From Rhodocyclaceae bacterium (GTDB lineage: Bacteria; Pseudomonadota; Gammaproteobacteria; Burkholderiales; Rhodocyclaceae): 10,976 bases of DNA. Shown piece by piece: positions 1 through 7,532 of this stretch. The number at the start of each line of letters is the position of its first letter. The stretch's first letter is position 1. The notes under the pieces are model-generated. The model was given only the letters and a program-made list of their open reading frames with translations, was not told the DNA's origin and did no database searches. The stretch lies in the NCBI GenBank assembly GCA_023253415.1, contig JALRGK010000116.1, forward strand, positions 1-10,976. The letters run 5' to 3'. The position numbers and the translations under genes are program-made.

Positions 1-892
1 AAAATGCAGAGATCCGGTACGTAATAATCATCGGACAACGCAGTAAGGCAGCTTCCAGCGTTGCTGTGCCGCTGCAGACCAGAGACAGATCACTGGCGGC
101 CAATGCGTCGCGTGCATGGCCAAAAAGAATGCGGACGCGTAAACCGGCATCACCGTAGGTAGCAAGCGCCGTTTCGAAGATCGCCCGGGTTTCCTTGGTG
201 GTTAACGGCACCAGAAATAACGCTTCAGGCAGTTCTCGTGCAACGCGGTTGGCCGTTTCAACAAACAACTGGGCATGAAATGCCAACTCCGACTGACGGC
301 TACCCGGCATCAGCGTGATCAACGGCGCTGCCTCAGGCAGATTCAGGGATAGGCGCACTTGCTGTCGGTTGATGTCGGGGTCGACCTCATCCGCCAGCGG
401 ATGCCCAACAAAAACAGGATCAATCCCCTGCCCTTGATAACAAGCCGGCTCGAAAGGAAAAAGGCACAGGAGCTGGTTGACCGCAGCCACAATCTTCTTC
501 GTGCGACCGCGCCGCCAGGCCCAAACCGTGGGGCTCACGTAATGAACAGTCGGGATTCCGGCTTTTTTCAGCTGTCGCTCTACGAACAGATTGAAGTCTG
601 GCGCATCGATACCGATCATCACATCCGGTTGCCAGGCTTTTAGCTGCGCCGTGATGCCCCGGCGAATGGATAAAATCTCCGGCAGATGGGCAACAACCTC
701 GGCAGCACCACGAACGGCCAGCTTCTCCTGCTCGTAGGCACTACGCAAGCCAGCCGCAATCATCTTGGGGCCACCGATGCCAAAAAACTCAGCATCGGGA
801 TAGCGATGTTTGAGGGCCTCAATAAGGCTGGCACCAAGCACATCGCCCGATGCCTCACCGGCAATCAATGCAAAGCGATACGACCGCCCCAT
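1..892 (-). CDS. lpxB: Lipid-A-disaccharide synthase LpxB, N-terminal ~297 residues (runs off the window)
   Basis: LpxB is a membrane-associated GT19 glycosyltransferase that joins UDP-2,3-diacylglucosamine to lipid X, making the lipid A disaccharide. I translated the minus strand from the ATG at 892-890 to base 1 and found one open frame of 297 codons, against roughly 380 for the family, so the C-terminal quarter is missing only because the window ends. Visible family marks are the N-terminal GEASGD (residues 12-17), GIGGPKM (38-44), GIDAPDF (94-100), YVSPTVWAWR (118-127), VGHPLAD and SGTATLE (274-280, the nucleotide-sugar side). It begins 24 bases after the lpxA stop, the widest gap between genes here. 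Its ribosome site is not obvious: GGA sits only four bases before the ATG, and AAGAG lies 11 bases before it. The junction can form competing hairpins (see findings). Identity is secure. Confidence 0.96.
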   Translation of the reverse strand, partial: MGRSYRFALIAGEASGDVLGASLIEALKHRYPDAEFFGIGGPKMIAAGLRSAYEQEKLAVRGAAEVVAHLPEILSIRRGITAQLKAWQPDVMIGIDAPDFNLFVERQLKKAGIPTVHYVSPTVWAWRRGRTKKIVAAVNQLLCLFPFEPACYQGQGIDPVFVGHPLADEVDPDINRQQVRLSLNLPEAAPLITLMPGSRQSELAFHAQLFVETANRVARELPEALFLVPLTTKETRAIFETALATYGDAGLRVRILFGHARDALAASDLSLVCSGTATLEAALLRCPMIITYRISAF

Positions 893-916
893 AAGATCCG
901 TTGCTCTTATCCGCGC

Positions 917-1693
917 TTAACGGATAATGCCGCGCTGCGAGGAAGCCAGAAAATCGTTGAGGACAGCCACTTCCGGCGCCGTTTTCTGGATCTCGTCTAA
1001 CTTGGCACGTGCTTCATCCATACTTAAACCAGCCTTGTAAACGGCACGATAAGCCTGCTTGATGGCATTAATCGCTTCCGGTGTAAAACCGCGACGCTTC
1101 AGCCCCTCGGCATTGATGCCACGTGGAATGGTCGGATAGCCCTGTGCCATGACATAGGGTGGCACATCCTGCACCAGCATCGAACCACCACCAATCATGG
1201 CATGCGCACCAATGCGAACGAATTGGTGATAGCCGGTGTGTCCGCCCAGAATAGCCCAGTCACCGACTTCGCAATGACCTGCCAACTGCGCGTTACTGGC
1301 TAGAATGGTCTGGTTGCCAATACGGCAATCATGGGCAACGTGTACATAGCCCATCACCCAGTTATCGGAGCCAATCGACGTCACACCCTTGTCCTGAGCC
1401 GTGCCCACATTGAAACTCACGAATTCACGAATCGTGTTGCGATCGCCGATCTCGAGGCGCGTCGGCTCTCCATTGTATTTCTTGTCCTGCGGTACACCAC
1501 CTAGCGCTGCATAGTGGTGGATCTTGTTATCACGACCAATGGTGGTGTGACCTTCGATCACACAGTGCGATCCGATGCTGGTGCCATCGCCAATACTGAC
1601 GTGCTCTCCAACAATTGTGAACGCACCAATGCTCACGCCGATGCCCAACTGGGCTTTCGGATGAACCAGTGCACTCGGATGAATAGTGACCAT
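917..1693 (-). CDS. lpxA: UDP-N-acetylglucosamine acyltransferase LpxA
   Basis: LpxA performs the first step of lipid A synthesis in the cytoplasm, moving a 3-hydroxyacyl chain from ACP to the 3-OH of UDP-GlcNAc. The 258-residue product (E. coli 262) is a left-handed beta-helix of hexapeptide repeats over about residues 1-185, followed by a helical C-terminal domain ending RGIIR. The catalytic histidine is H121 in HVAHDC (E. coli H125). YNGEPTRLEIGDRN and QDVPPYVMAQGY are diagnostic. Gly169 aligns with the E. coli acyl-chain ruler Gly173. REFVSFNVGT has Asn where E. coli has His99; I recall the same pattern in Neisseria. I chose the ATG at 1693 because it aligns with family N termini and has a GGTGA ahead of it. 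An in-frame GTG at 1702 would overlap fabZ by 8 bases but lacks a ribosome site. With the ATG start, the gene begins one base after the fabZ stop. Confidence 0.98.
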   Translation of the reverse strand: MVTIHPSALVHPKAQLGIGVSIGAFTIVGEHVSIGDGTSIGSHCVIEGHTTIGRDNKIHHYAALGGVPQDKKYNGEPTRLEIGDRNTIREFVSFNVGTAQDKGVTSIGSDNWVMGYVHVAHDCRIGNQTILASNAQLAGHCEVGDWAILGGHTGYHQFVRIGAHAMIGGGSMLVQDVPPYVMAQGYPTIPRGINAEGLKRRGFTPEAINAIKQAYRAVYKAGLSMDEARAKLDEIQKTAPEVAVLNDFLASSQRGIIR

Positions 1694-1694
1694 C

Positions 1695-2153
1695 TTACTC
1701 ACCCATTTTGCGATGCGCGCACATCAGGTCAGCCTCGGCCACAATGTTGCCATCAACCTTGGCAACGGCCTTGTACTTATAAATACCGCGCTTATTGGCA
1801 ACCATTTCAGCATAGAGGTCCAGGCGATCGCCCGGGCCTACCGGCCGTTTGAATCGTGCATTATCGATACCGGCAAACAGGTAGAGATCATCCGCCGCCT
1901 GTAGCGTTTCTTCTTCCGTTGCAGAAGCAAAAGTCAGAATGGCAGCCGCCTGAGCCATGGCCTCCATAATCAGCACACCCGGCATCACCGGATACTCCGG
2001 AAAATGCCCTGTAAAACAGGGTTCGTTCACGGTCACATTCTTGATGGCATGAATGGTCTTGCCGTAATCGATGTCTTCGACACGATCAACCAGCAGAAAG
2101 GGATAACGATGCGGAAGAATCTTACGGATCTGGTGGATGTTGAGTTGTGGCAT
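1695..2153 (-). CDS. fabZ: 3-hydroxyacyl-ACP dehydratase FabZ
   Basis: FabZ is a hot-dog-fold dehydratase that converts 3-hydroxyacyl-ACP to trans-2-enoyl-ACP in fatty acid elongation. It competes with LpxA and LpxD for the same hydroxyacyl-ACP, which is why its place between lpxD and lpxA makes metabolic sense. The 152-residue product shows HRYPFLLVDRV (15-25), the active-site stretch GHFPEYPVMPGV (49-60) with catalytic His50, and Glu64 in LIMEAMAQ. Length is typical of FabZ (about 145-155) and shorter than FabA. The ATG at 2153 is preceded by a good GGAG (2162-2165) with 8-base spacing. The gap from the lpxD stop is 5 bases. Confidence 0.98.
   Translation of the reverse strand: MPQLNIHQIRKILPHRYPFLLVDRVEDIDYGKTIHAIKNVTVNEPCFTGHFPEYPVMPGVLIMEAMAQAAAILTFASATEEETLQAADDLYLFAGIDNARFKRPVGPGDRLDLYAEMVANKRGIYKYKAVAKVDGNIVAEADLMCAHRKMGE
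1699..1703 (-). promoter_or_regulatory. Ribosome binding site deciding the lpxA start
   Basis: GGTGA lies inside the last codons of fabZ, five bases before the ATG at 1693. The competing GTG start at 1702 falls within this element and has no purine-rich site of its own, so the ATG is preferred. Re-initiation by ribosomes ending fabZ is likely, since the stop is one base from the ATG. Confidence 0.5.
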
Positions 2154-2158
2154 GGTGA

Positions 2159-3160
2159 TTACTCCGCGTTATGTTGTTCGGTCAAAGTCTTGATCTGCGC
2201 TTCCAGCTGCTGGACTTTTTTGGCCAGCGTATCCAGGTGGCGCAAATTGGCCGCAATATGCAACCAGTCTCCGTGTTGCAGGCTTGGGAAAACCCCGGTG
2301 TACTGACCAGGTTTACGAATATCCTTGATGACAGCCGTGCCGCCCGAGATGACGACATCATCCGTGATCTCATTATGACCGGAGAACATGGCGGCGCCAC
2401 CAATAATGCAGCGCTTACCGATGGTCGTGCTACCAGCGATCCCTGCACAGGCTGCAATCGCCGTGTGATCACCGATGCGGCAATTGTGGCCAATCATGAT
2501 CTGGTCATCAATTTTTACGCCATCTCCGATCACGGTGTCATCAAGTGCACCGCGATCAATACAGGTGTTCGCGCCCACTTCCACATCATGGCCGATCACA
2601 ACGCGGCCTATCTGCGGAATCTTGATCCAGGCATCACCGTCCTTGGCATTGCCAAAGCCGTCTGCACCGATTACAACGCCTGCGTGCAGTACGACACGAT
2701 CCCCGATATGACAATCGTGATAAATCACAACATTCGGATAAATCACCGCATCGTCACCAATGACGACATCATCGCCAATCACCACCCCCGCATGAATGAC
2801 CGCGTTACGACCAATCTTGGCTGTCGGCGAAATCACGACCGAGGGATGGATGGGCGGATCGGGCATCCGAATGGGATTGAGCAATTGGCTGACGCGCGCA
2901 AAATACAGGTACGGATTCGCCGTCAGGATGTGGGGCCGAGGAAAGTGCCCGGCTGCTTCCATCGGCAGAATCAGCGCGCTCGCCTGCGTCGTTGCCAACA
3001 GTGGCGCATATTTACGCTGGGAGAGAAAGCTGATCTGTCGAGGCTTGGCATCGGCCAGAGGCGCAATACGTTCAATGGCAACTGAACCATCACCAACCAG
3101 ATCACCGCCCAGCGCCGCCTGAATTTCATTGAGCGTCAGGGTCACTCTCGCCTGACTCAT
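2159..3160 (-). CDS. lpxD: UDP-3-O-(3-hydroxyacyl)glucosamine N-acyltransferase LpxD
   Basis: LpxD is the third lipid A enzyme. It adds a 3-hydroxyacyl chain from ACP to the 2-amino group of UDP-3-O-acylglucosamine. The 333-residue product (E. coli 341) has an N-terminal uridine-binding domain (about 1-100, with ISFLSQRKYAPLL), then a left-handed beta-helix of hexapeptides (about 103-280), then a C-terminal helix rich in Lys, Gln and Glu (295-333). Catalytic His225 (IGHNCRIG) and His262 (SGHNEI) are spaced 37 residues apart, as are E. coli His239 and His276. VVIGADGFG (162-170) and IGGAAMFSGH are family marks. The hexapeptides show at DNA level as imperfect 18-base repeats, for example the IGDD units at residues 128-137. 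The start overlaps the skp stop as ATGA, so translation is probably coupled; no strong ribosome site is seen. Confidence 0.98.
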   Translation of the reverse strand: MSQARVTLTLNEIQAALGGDLVGDGSVAIERIAPLADAKPRQISFLSQRKYAPLLATTQASALILPMEAAGHFPRPHILTANPYLYFARVSQLLNPIRMPDPPIHPSVVISPTAKIGRNAVIHAGVVIGDDVVIGDDAVIYPNVVIYHDCHIGDRVVLHAGVVIGADGFGNAKDGDAWIKIPQIGRVVIGHDVEVGANTCIDRGALDDTVIGDGVKIDDQIMIGHNCRIGDHTAIAACAGIAGSTTIGKRCIIGGAAMFSGHNEITDDVVISGGTAVIKDIRKPGQYTGVFPSLQHGDWLHIAANLRHLDTLAKKVQQLEAQIKTLTEQHNAE

Positions 3161-3687
3161 TGGGCGGGCAACTTTCCGTCATCGGCGAGCGCCTTGATGA
3201 TCTTGTCGGTAATATCAATCCGCGGACTAAAGTAGACGGCATCCTGCACAATCAGATCGTATTTTTCTGTTTCGGCAATCTGGCGAAGCGCTTTGTTGGC
3301 GCGCTCCAGCACCACCGCCATGGCCTCGTTACGGCGCACGTCAAGGTCTTCGCGGAACTCACGCTGCTTGCGTTGAAACTCGCGTGATAGATCTGCCAGT
3401 TCCCGTTCGCGATTGCGACGCTCTGCATCAGGCATGGTGGCACCGTTCTTTTCCAGGGCATCCTGCTGCGTCTTGATCTGCTTACCAAGTTTCTGCAATT
3501 CGAGTTCGCGCTTGGAAAACTCAGCCGTTAGCTTTTTGTTGGCCTTCACCGCAATGGGGGCCTGATCAAAAAGACGCTGCATATCTACGAAACCGATTTT
3601 AGTCTCCGCCCATACCGGCGCCGAGAACAGGAGCGTCCCCGCCAGAACGGTACCAAGCACTCGTATCGAATTACGGATTGCGGTCAT
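3157..3687 (-). CDS. skp: Periplasmic chaperone Skp (OmpH family)
   Basis: Skp is a trimeric periplasmic holdase that keeps unfolded outer-membrane proteins soluble on their way to BamA, encoded just upstream. The 176-residue precursor has a clear Sec signal peptide (RNSIRV, then LGTVLAGTLLF, cut probably after APVWA, residue 27). Mature protein starts with the family strand KIGFVDMQRLF (30-40). A long charged coiled-coil of tentacle type follows (about 50-135: many Lys, Glu, Arg and Gln), then the body segment YDLIVQDAVYFSP (143-155) and DITDKIIKAL. The frame stays open upstream into bamA, but the ATG at 3687 places the signal peptide correctly and has a purine-rich AGAGAAG 3-10 bases before it. 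It starts 10 bases after the bamA stop and overlaps lpxD by 4 bases. Sequence conservation in Skp is low, so the call rests on architecture plus context. Confidence 0.95.
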   Translation of the reverse strand: MTAIRNSIRVLGTVLAGTLLFSAPVWAETKIGFVDMQRLFDQAPIAVKANKKLTAEFSKRELELQKLGKQIKTQQDALEKNGATMPDAERRNRERELADLSREFQRKQREFREDLDVRRNEAMAVVLERANKALRQIAETEKYDLIVQDAVYFSPRIDITDKIIKALADDGKLPAQ

Positions 3688-3697
3688 GATCTTCTCT

Positions 3698-6151
3698 TTA
3701 GAAAGCACTACCCATGGTGAACTGGAACGGCTGTTTCTGCGCCCCAGGCCCTGCGCCGATAGGATAACCCAGACTGAACTTGAGTGGACCGACCGGGGAG
3801 ACCCACGACATGCCCAGGCCGACCGATGTGGCAACCGTATTGTTTGTCGGACTACAGGTCATACCCGGATAGCAGCCCGGTGCAGCCGACCCTGTCGCAC
3901 CGACATAACCCACGTCGTAAAAGATATTCCAACGCATGGTATCGCCCAACCCCGGGAATGCCCCCTGGAATTCGAAGTTACCGGTAGCGATTTCGTTGCC
4001 ACCAATATACGATGTGCCGCCGCCAGCGTTAGTGGCCTGCGGACCAACCGTACCCGGCTTATAGCCACGTACGGAACCAATACCACCGCCATAGAAGTTC
4101 TTGTAGAACGGATAGGCCTTGTCACCCATCCCGTTGCCGTAGCCGAGGTTGAAGTTGGCCATGGCAATCAGCGATTTTTTCGGCGTCAGTGGCACGAAGT
4201 GCTGTTGCTGGTACGAGAGTTTGTAGTAAGCAATACTGCCCGGTGGGCTGGCCAGTTCAACCCCCGTCGCAAAGCGGTTCCCCTTGGTCGGCATGATGTT
4301 CGAGTCAAAGGAATTCAGACGCCAGCCCACACTGGAAATTAGCGAGGTATTGGTAGAGCCGTACTTCTGGGTGAAGTTGTAGATGTTGTAAGGTACGTTC
4401 GGGTAATTGTACGTAGCACCAGTCGTAGAATCAGTGACCGTGACCGTACTTGCCCCGCTCAGATTGATGTTGGTCGAATCAATCGTGAAACCGAGGTTCA
4501 TGCTGCTGGTTTCGCTCAACGGGTAACCGAAACGGATACCACCACCGCCTGACATGGTCTTATACGTTGACAACCAGTCCAGGGTGGCCGAGTTAAAGGT
4601 CTTGTAGTAACCGTCGTAGCCAATGCTGATGCCATTCACCGTGTAGTACGGGTCGGTATAAGACAGGCTGTACAGGGTATTCACCTTACTGGTGTTCACT
4701 GCCAACGTCGCATTTTTACCGCTACCAAACAGGTTGTTCTGACTGATCGAACCGGACAATGTCAGCTTTTCGTAGCTGGAGAAACCCGCACCGATCTGGA
4801 AGCTACCTGTCGATTTTTCTTCGACGTTAACGTTGGTATCTACCTGGTCGTTGGTACCCGGCACCGGCGGCGTCTGAATATCGACCTGTTTGAAGAAGTC
4901 GGTACGCATCAGGCGTTCTCGCGACAGTTTGATCTTATCGGCGTCATACCAGGCACCTTCGATCTGGCGCATATCCTGACGCACCACTTCGTCACGAGAT
5001 TTGGTGTTGCCGGTTACATTGACTTTACGGACATAAACACGGCGACCCGGGTCAACAAATAATGTGAAGCCGACTAAACGCTTTTCGCGATTAACATCCG
5101 GTGCCGCATTCACGTTGGCAAAGGCATAGCCTTCCTTACCGAGACGTTCAGTAATGGCCTTGATGGTCTCGTTGACTTTGGCACGCGAGAAATCCTGACC
5201 CGGAGCGATCTTGATCAGTTTGCGGATCTCGTCTTCAGGCACAATGAATTCGCCAACAACCTTGACGCTACTGATCAGGTAGCGGTTACCCTCGCTCTGC
5301 GTAATCGTCAGGTAAATATTTTCTTTGTTCGGGCTGATCGAGACTTGCGTCGAGTCGATCGCATAATCCAGATAACCGCGATCCTGGTAGAACGAACGCA
5401 ACTTTTCCAGATCTGCCGTCAACTTCTGACGGGAATACTGGTCACTCTTGGTATACCAAGACATCCAGGTCGGCGTACTGAGCTCGAACAGGTCCTGGAG
5501 TTCGCTTTCCGGATAAGCCTTCGCGCCAATGATGTTGATCTCACGGATCTTGGCGGTCTCACCTTCGACGATATCGAAGTTGATGCCAACCCGGTTACGC
5601 TCCAGCGGGGTCACCGTGGTTGTAATCTGTACGGCATATTTGCCCCGCGACAGATACTGGCGCTTGAGTTCCTGCTCAGCACGCTCGAGTACGGAACGGT
5701 CGAAAATTCGCGAGTCGGCTAAGCCGACTTCCTTCAGCGCTTTCAGAACAACGTCTTTTTCAAATTCCTTGAGACCTTCAAAGGTAATTGATGCAATGGC
5801 CGGCCGTTCAACAACCGAGACAATCAGATCATGCCCTTCCGCTTCGATGCGTACATCTTTGAAAAAACCGGTGGCATAGAGGGCACGAATGGATTCGGTA
5901 ATTTTGGCCGCATCAACCGTCTCACCCACTTTGATCGGTAAATAGGTAAACACGGTGCCAGGTTCGGTGCGCTGCAAACCCTCAACACGGATATCCCGAA
6001 CCACAAAGGGGCGGAAAGATTCCACCTCATGATGTTGCTGCGCCCAGACGTCACTTGCCGTCGTCAACGTCAACAGACCGCCCAAACAAGCGGCCCACAG
6101 ACGCTGTTTGATAAAACGCGGTTTTGCGGGGTACGTATACTTCGATGACAT
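3698..6151 (-). CDS. bamA: Outer membrane protein assembly factor BamA (Omp85)
   Basis: BamA is the essential core of the BAM complex, which folds and inserts beta-barrel proteins into the outer membrane. The 817-residue precursor (E. coli 810) has a signal peptide with a long basic N region, cut probably after DVWA (residue 37). Five POTRA domains follow (about 48-116, 117-198, 201-289, 291-370, 372-445), then a 16-strand barrel (about 448-817). The conserved loop-6 VRGY is at 694-697 (VRGF in E. coli), and the C terminus PFQFTMGSAF ends in Phe, a normal beta-signal. The barrel is rich in Gly, Ser, Thr and Tyr, with a Ser/Thr-rich surface loop near 563-590. Two cysteines (C760, C766) sit in a predicted surface loop late in the barrel. 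The ATG is 4 bases after the rseP stop, with only a weak ribosome site, so coupling to rseP is likely. Intact, no frameshift. Confidence 0.98.
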   Translation of the reverse strand: MSSKYTYPAKPRFIKQRLWAACLGGLLTLTTASDVWAQQHHEVESFRPFVVRDIRVEGLQRTEPGTVFTYLPIKVGETVDAAKITESIRALYATGFFKDVRIEAEGHDLIVSVVERPAIASITFEGLKEFEKDVVLKALKEVGLADSRIFDRSVLERAEQELKRQYLSRGKYAVQITTTVTPLERNRVGINFDIVEGETAKIREINIIGAKAYPESELQDLFELSTPTWMSWYTKSDQYSRQKLTADLEKLRSFYQDRGYLDYAIDSTQVSISPNKENIYLTITQSEGNRYLISSVKVVGEFIVPEDEIRKLIKIAPGQDFSRAKVNETIKAITERLGKEGYAFANVNAAPDVNREKRLVGFTLFVDPGRRVYVRKVNVTGNTKSRDEVVRQDMRQIEGAWYDADKIKLSRERLMRTDFFKQVDIQTPPVPGTNDQVDTNVNVEEKSTGSFQIGAGFSSYEKLTLSGSISQNNLFGSGKNATLAVNTSKVNTLYSLSYTDPYYTVNGISIGYDGYYKTFNSATLDWLSTYKTMSGGGGIRFGYPLSETSSMNLGFTIDSTNINLSGASTVTVTDSTTGATYNYPNVPYNIYNFTQKYGSTNTSLISSVGWRLNSFDSNIMPTKGNRFATGVELASPPGSIAYYKLSYQQQHFVPLTPKKSLIAMANFNLGYGNGMGDKAYPFYKNFYGGGIGSVRGYKPGTVGPQATNAGGGTSYIGGNEIATGNFEFQGAFPGLGDTMRWNIFYDVGYVGATGSAAPGCYPGMTCSPTNNTVATSVGLGMSWVSPVGPLKFSLGYPIGAGPGAQKQPFQFTMGSAF

Positions 6152-6155
6152 CCGG

Positions 6156-7532
6156 TTACCAGTTGAAGAGTCGCTGCAAGTCGTTGAAAATAGCTAAAAA
6201 CATCAGCGATCCGAGCAAAACGACACCAAAACGCTGAAACAAGGCCTGACGCTCGGCCGAAACGGGTTTTCCGGTCAGAATCTCAGCCAAATAATACATC
6301 AAGTGCCCCCCATCGAGCAGCGGCAGCGGCAGCAAGTTAATGACTCCCAGCGACAGGCTCACGATGGCCAGGAAACGCAAAAATGCTTCTAGCCCGATCT
6401 GGGCGGTTTGGCCAGCAGCCGAGGCAATGCTAATCGGGCCGGACAAGTTGTCTAGGGAGGCTTTACCCACCAGCATTTGTCCGAGCATCACGAGGGTAAA
6501 ACGACTCTTGTCCCAGGTTTCGACGACCGCTGCTGCCAAGGCTTGCGCCGGGTCAAGCACACGATGAATCCGGTACGGTTCAAGGGCACGAGTGGCCTCA
6601 GGAGACACCCCGGCGCGACCAATGCGCTGCCCCTGCTCTTCGACAGCGTCAGGTCGCAGCTCAAGACTTAGGGACTGCCCCTGTCTCGATACCACGATCG
6701 GAATCGCGGTTTCTGGATGTGCACGAACCATCTGGACGAAAGCAGCCCAGTTAGCAACCGGTTCACCATCGGCCCGTTCGACAAGATCGCCAGAAGCTAA
6801 GCCCGCCCGTTGCGCCGCACTCCCTGGCTGGACTGTGCCAACGATAGCTGGCAGCTGCGGCGACCCCAGTCGAATACCGAGGGATGGCAATGCATTGGGC
6901 CCGAGGGATAGATCAGACGGCACTTTGAATGTAATACCACGATCTTTGGCACCGTCAACAGGGATGCCTTGTACGGTAGGAACAACCGCCAGGGTGATTT
7001 CAGAGGCTTTCGACAGGAGTTGCATCAGCTGCCACTGTGTTTGCGCCCAGCTTTCGACCGGTTCACCATCAACACGGGTAATCAGATCATTCGCCTGAAC
7101 CCCTGCCTCTGCAGCAGGCGACCCTGCCGCGGGGGCAGCAAGAATCGGGCGCCATTCCGTGACGCCACTTAAAAAGACAAACCAATACAGCACAATCGCC
7201 AGCAAAAAGTTGGCAACAGGCCCTGCCGCAACCATGGCAATACGCTTGCCGACCGATTGGGTATCAAAAGCACAGCAACGATCCGCTGCCGAAAGACCTT
7301 CGGCCTCACGGGTATCCAGTGGTTTAACATAACCACCCAGTGGCCACAGACAAATGGCCCATTCGGTACCTGATTTATCTTGACGCGACCACAAGGTTTT
7401 TCCGAAACCAAAAGCAAAGCGGAGTACACGGACACCACACCAGCGCATCACGAGGTAATGGCCCAACTCGTGAATCATCACCAGCAGACCAATGGCCACA
7501 ACAAAGGCCCATAAGGAATTCAGGAAATTCAT
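6156..7532 (-). CDS. rseP: Site-2 intramembrane zinc metalloprotease RseP
   Basis: RseP is an inner-membrane protease. In E. coli it makes the second cut in the anti-sigma factor RseA, releasing sigma-E, and also clears remnant signal peptides; RseA is not visible here. The 458-residue product (E. coli 450) has the zinc motif HELGH (21-25) in the first membrane helix and the second zinc-ligand motif LLDGGH (405-410, Asp407) in the third. Two PDZ domains lie between (about 130-210 and 225-300), and a last hydrophobic helix is at 436-450. VAAGPVANFLLA (101-112) is typical. A Cys pair (C86, C87) sits where I would expect an Arg-Ala-Phe pattern. The two PDZ domains share an identical 14-base stretch. 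The ATG at 7532 overlaps the dxr stop as ATGA. A longer frame to 7562 was rejected because family members begin just before the first helix. Confidence 0.98.
   Translation of the reverse strand: MNFLNSLWAFVVAIGLLVMIHELGHYLVMRWCGVRVLRFAFGFGKTLWSRQDKSGTEWAICLWPLGGYVKPLDTREAEGLSAADRCCAFDTQSVGKRIAMVAAGPVANFLLAIVLYWFVFLSGVTEWRPILAAPAAGSPAAEAGVQANDLITRVDGEPVESWAQTQWQLMQLLSKASEITLAVVPTVQGIPVDGAKDRGITFKVPSDLSLGPNALPSLGIRLGSPQLPAIVGTVQPGSAAQRAGLASGDLVERADGEPVANWAAFVQMVRAHPETAIPIVVSRQGQSLSLELRPDAVEEQGQRIGRAGVSPEATRALEPYRIHRVLDPAQALAAAVVETWDKSRFTLVMLGQMLVGKASLDNLSGPISIASAAGQTAQIGLEAFLRFLAIVSLSLGVINLLPLPLLDGGHLMYYLAEILTGKPVSAERQALFQRFGVVLLGSLMFLAIFNDLQRLFNW

Noticed and set aside
1694..1702. GTG start for lpxA at 1702, overlapping fabZ by 8 bases.
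   Set aside because: It has no ribosome site, and the next ATG at 1693 aligns with known LpxA N termini.
2171..3085. A 304-codon open frame on the plus strand opposite lpxD.
   Set aside because: It is the mirror of the hexapeptide-repeat codons of lpxD, whose regular pattern avoids stops on the other strand. It has no recognisable domain and no operon context, while lpxD is complete with catalytic residues.
3688..3834. A 49-residue upstream extension of skp reaching into bamA.
   Set aside because: The extension is an out-of-frame reading of the BamA C terminus and would bury the signal peptide that starts at 3687.
3686..4342. A 218-codon plus-strand open frame opposite the bamA 3' end.
   Set aside because: It lies antisense to the well-conserved BamA barrel, is rich in Arg and Thr without domain structure, and lacks a convincing start context.
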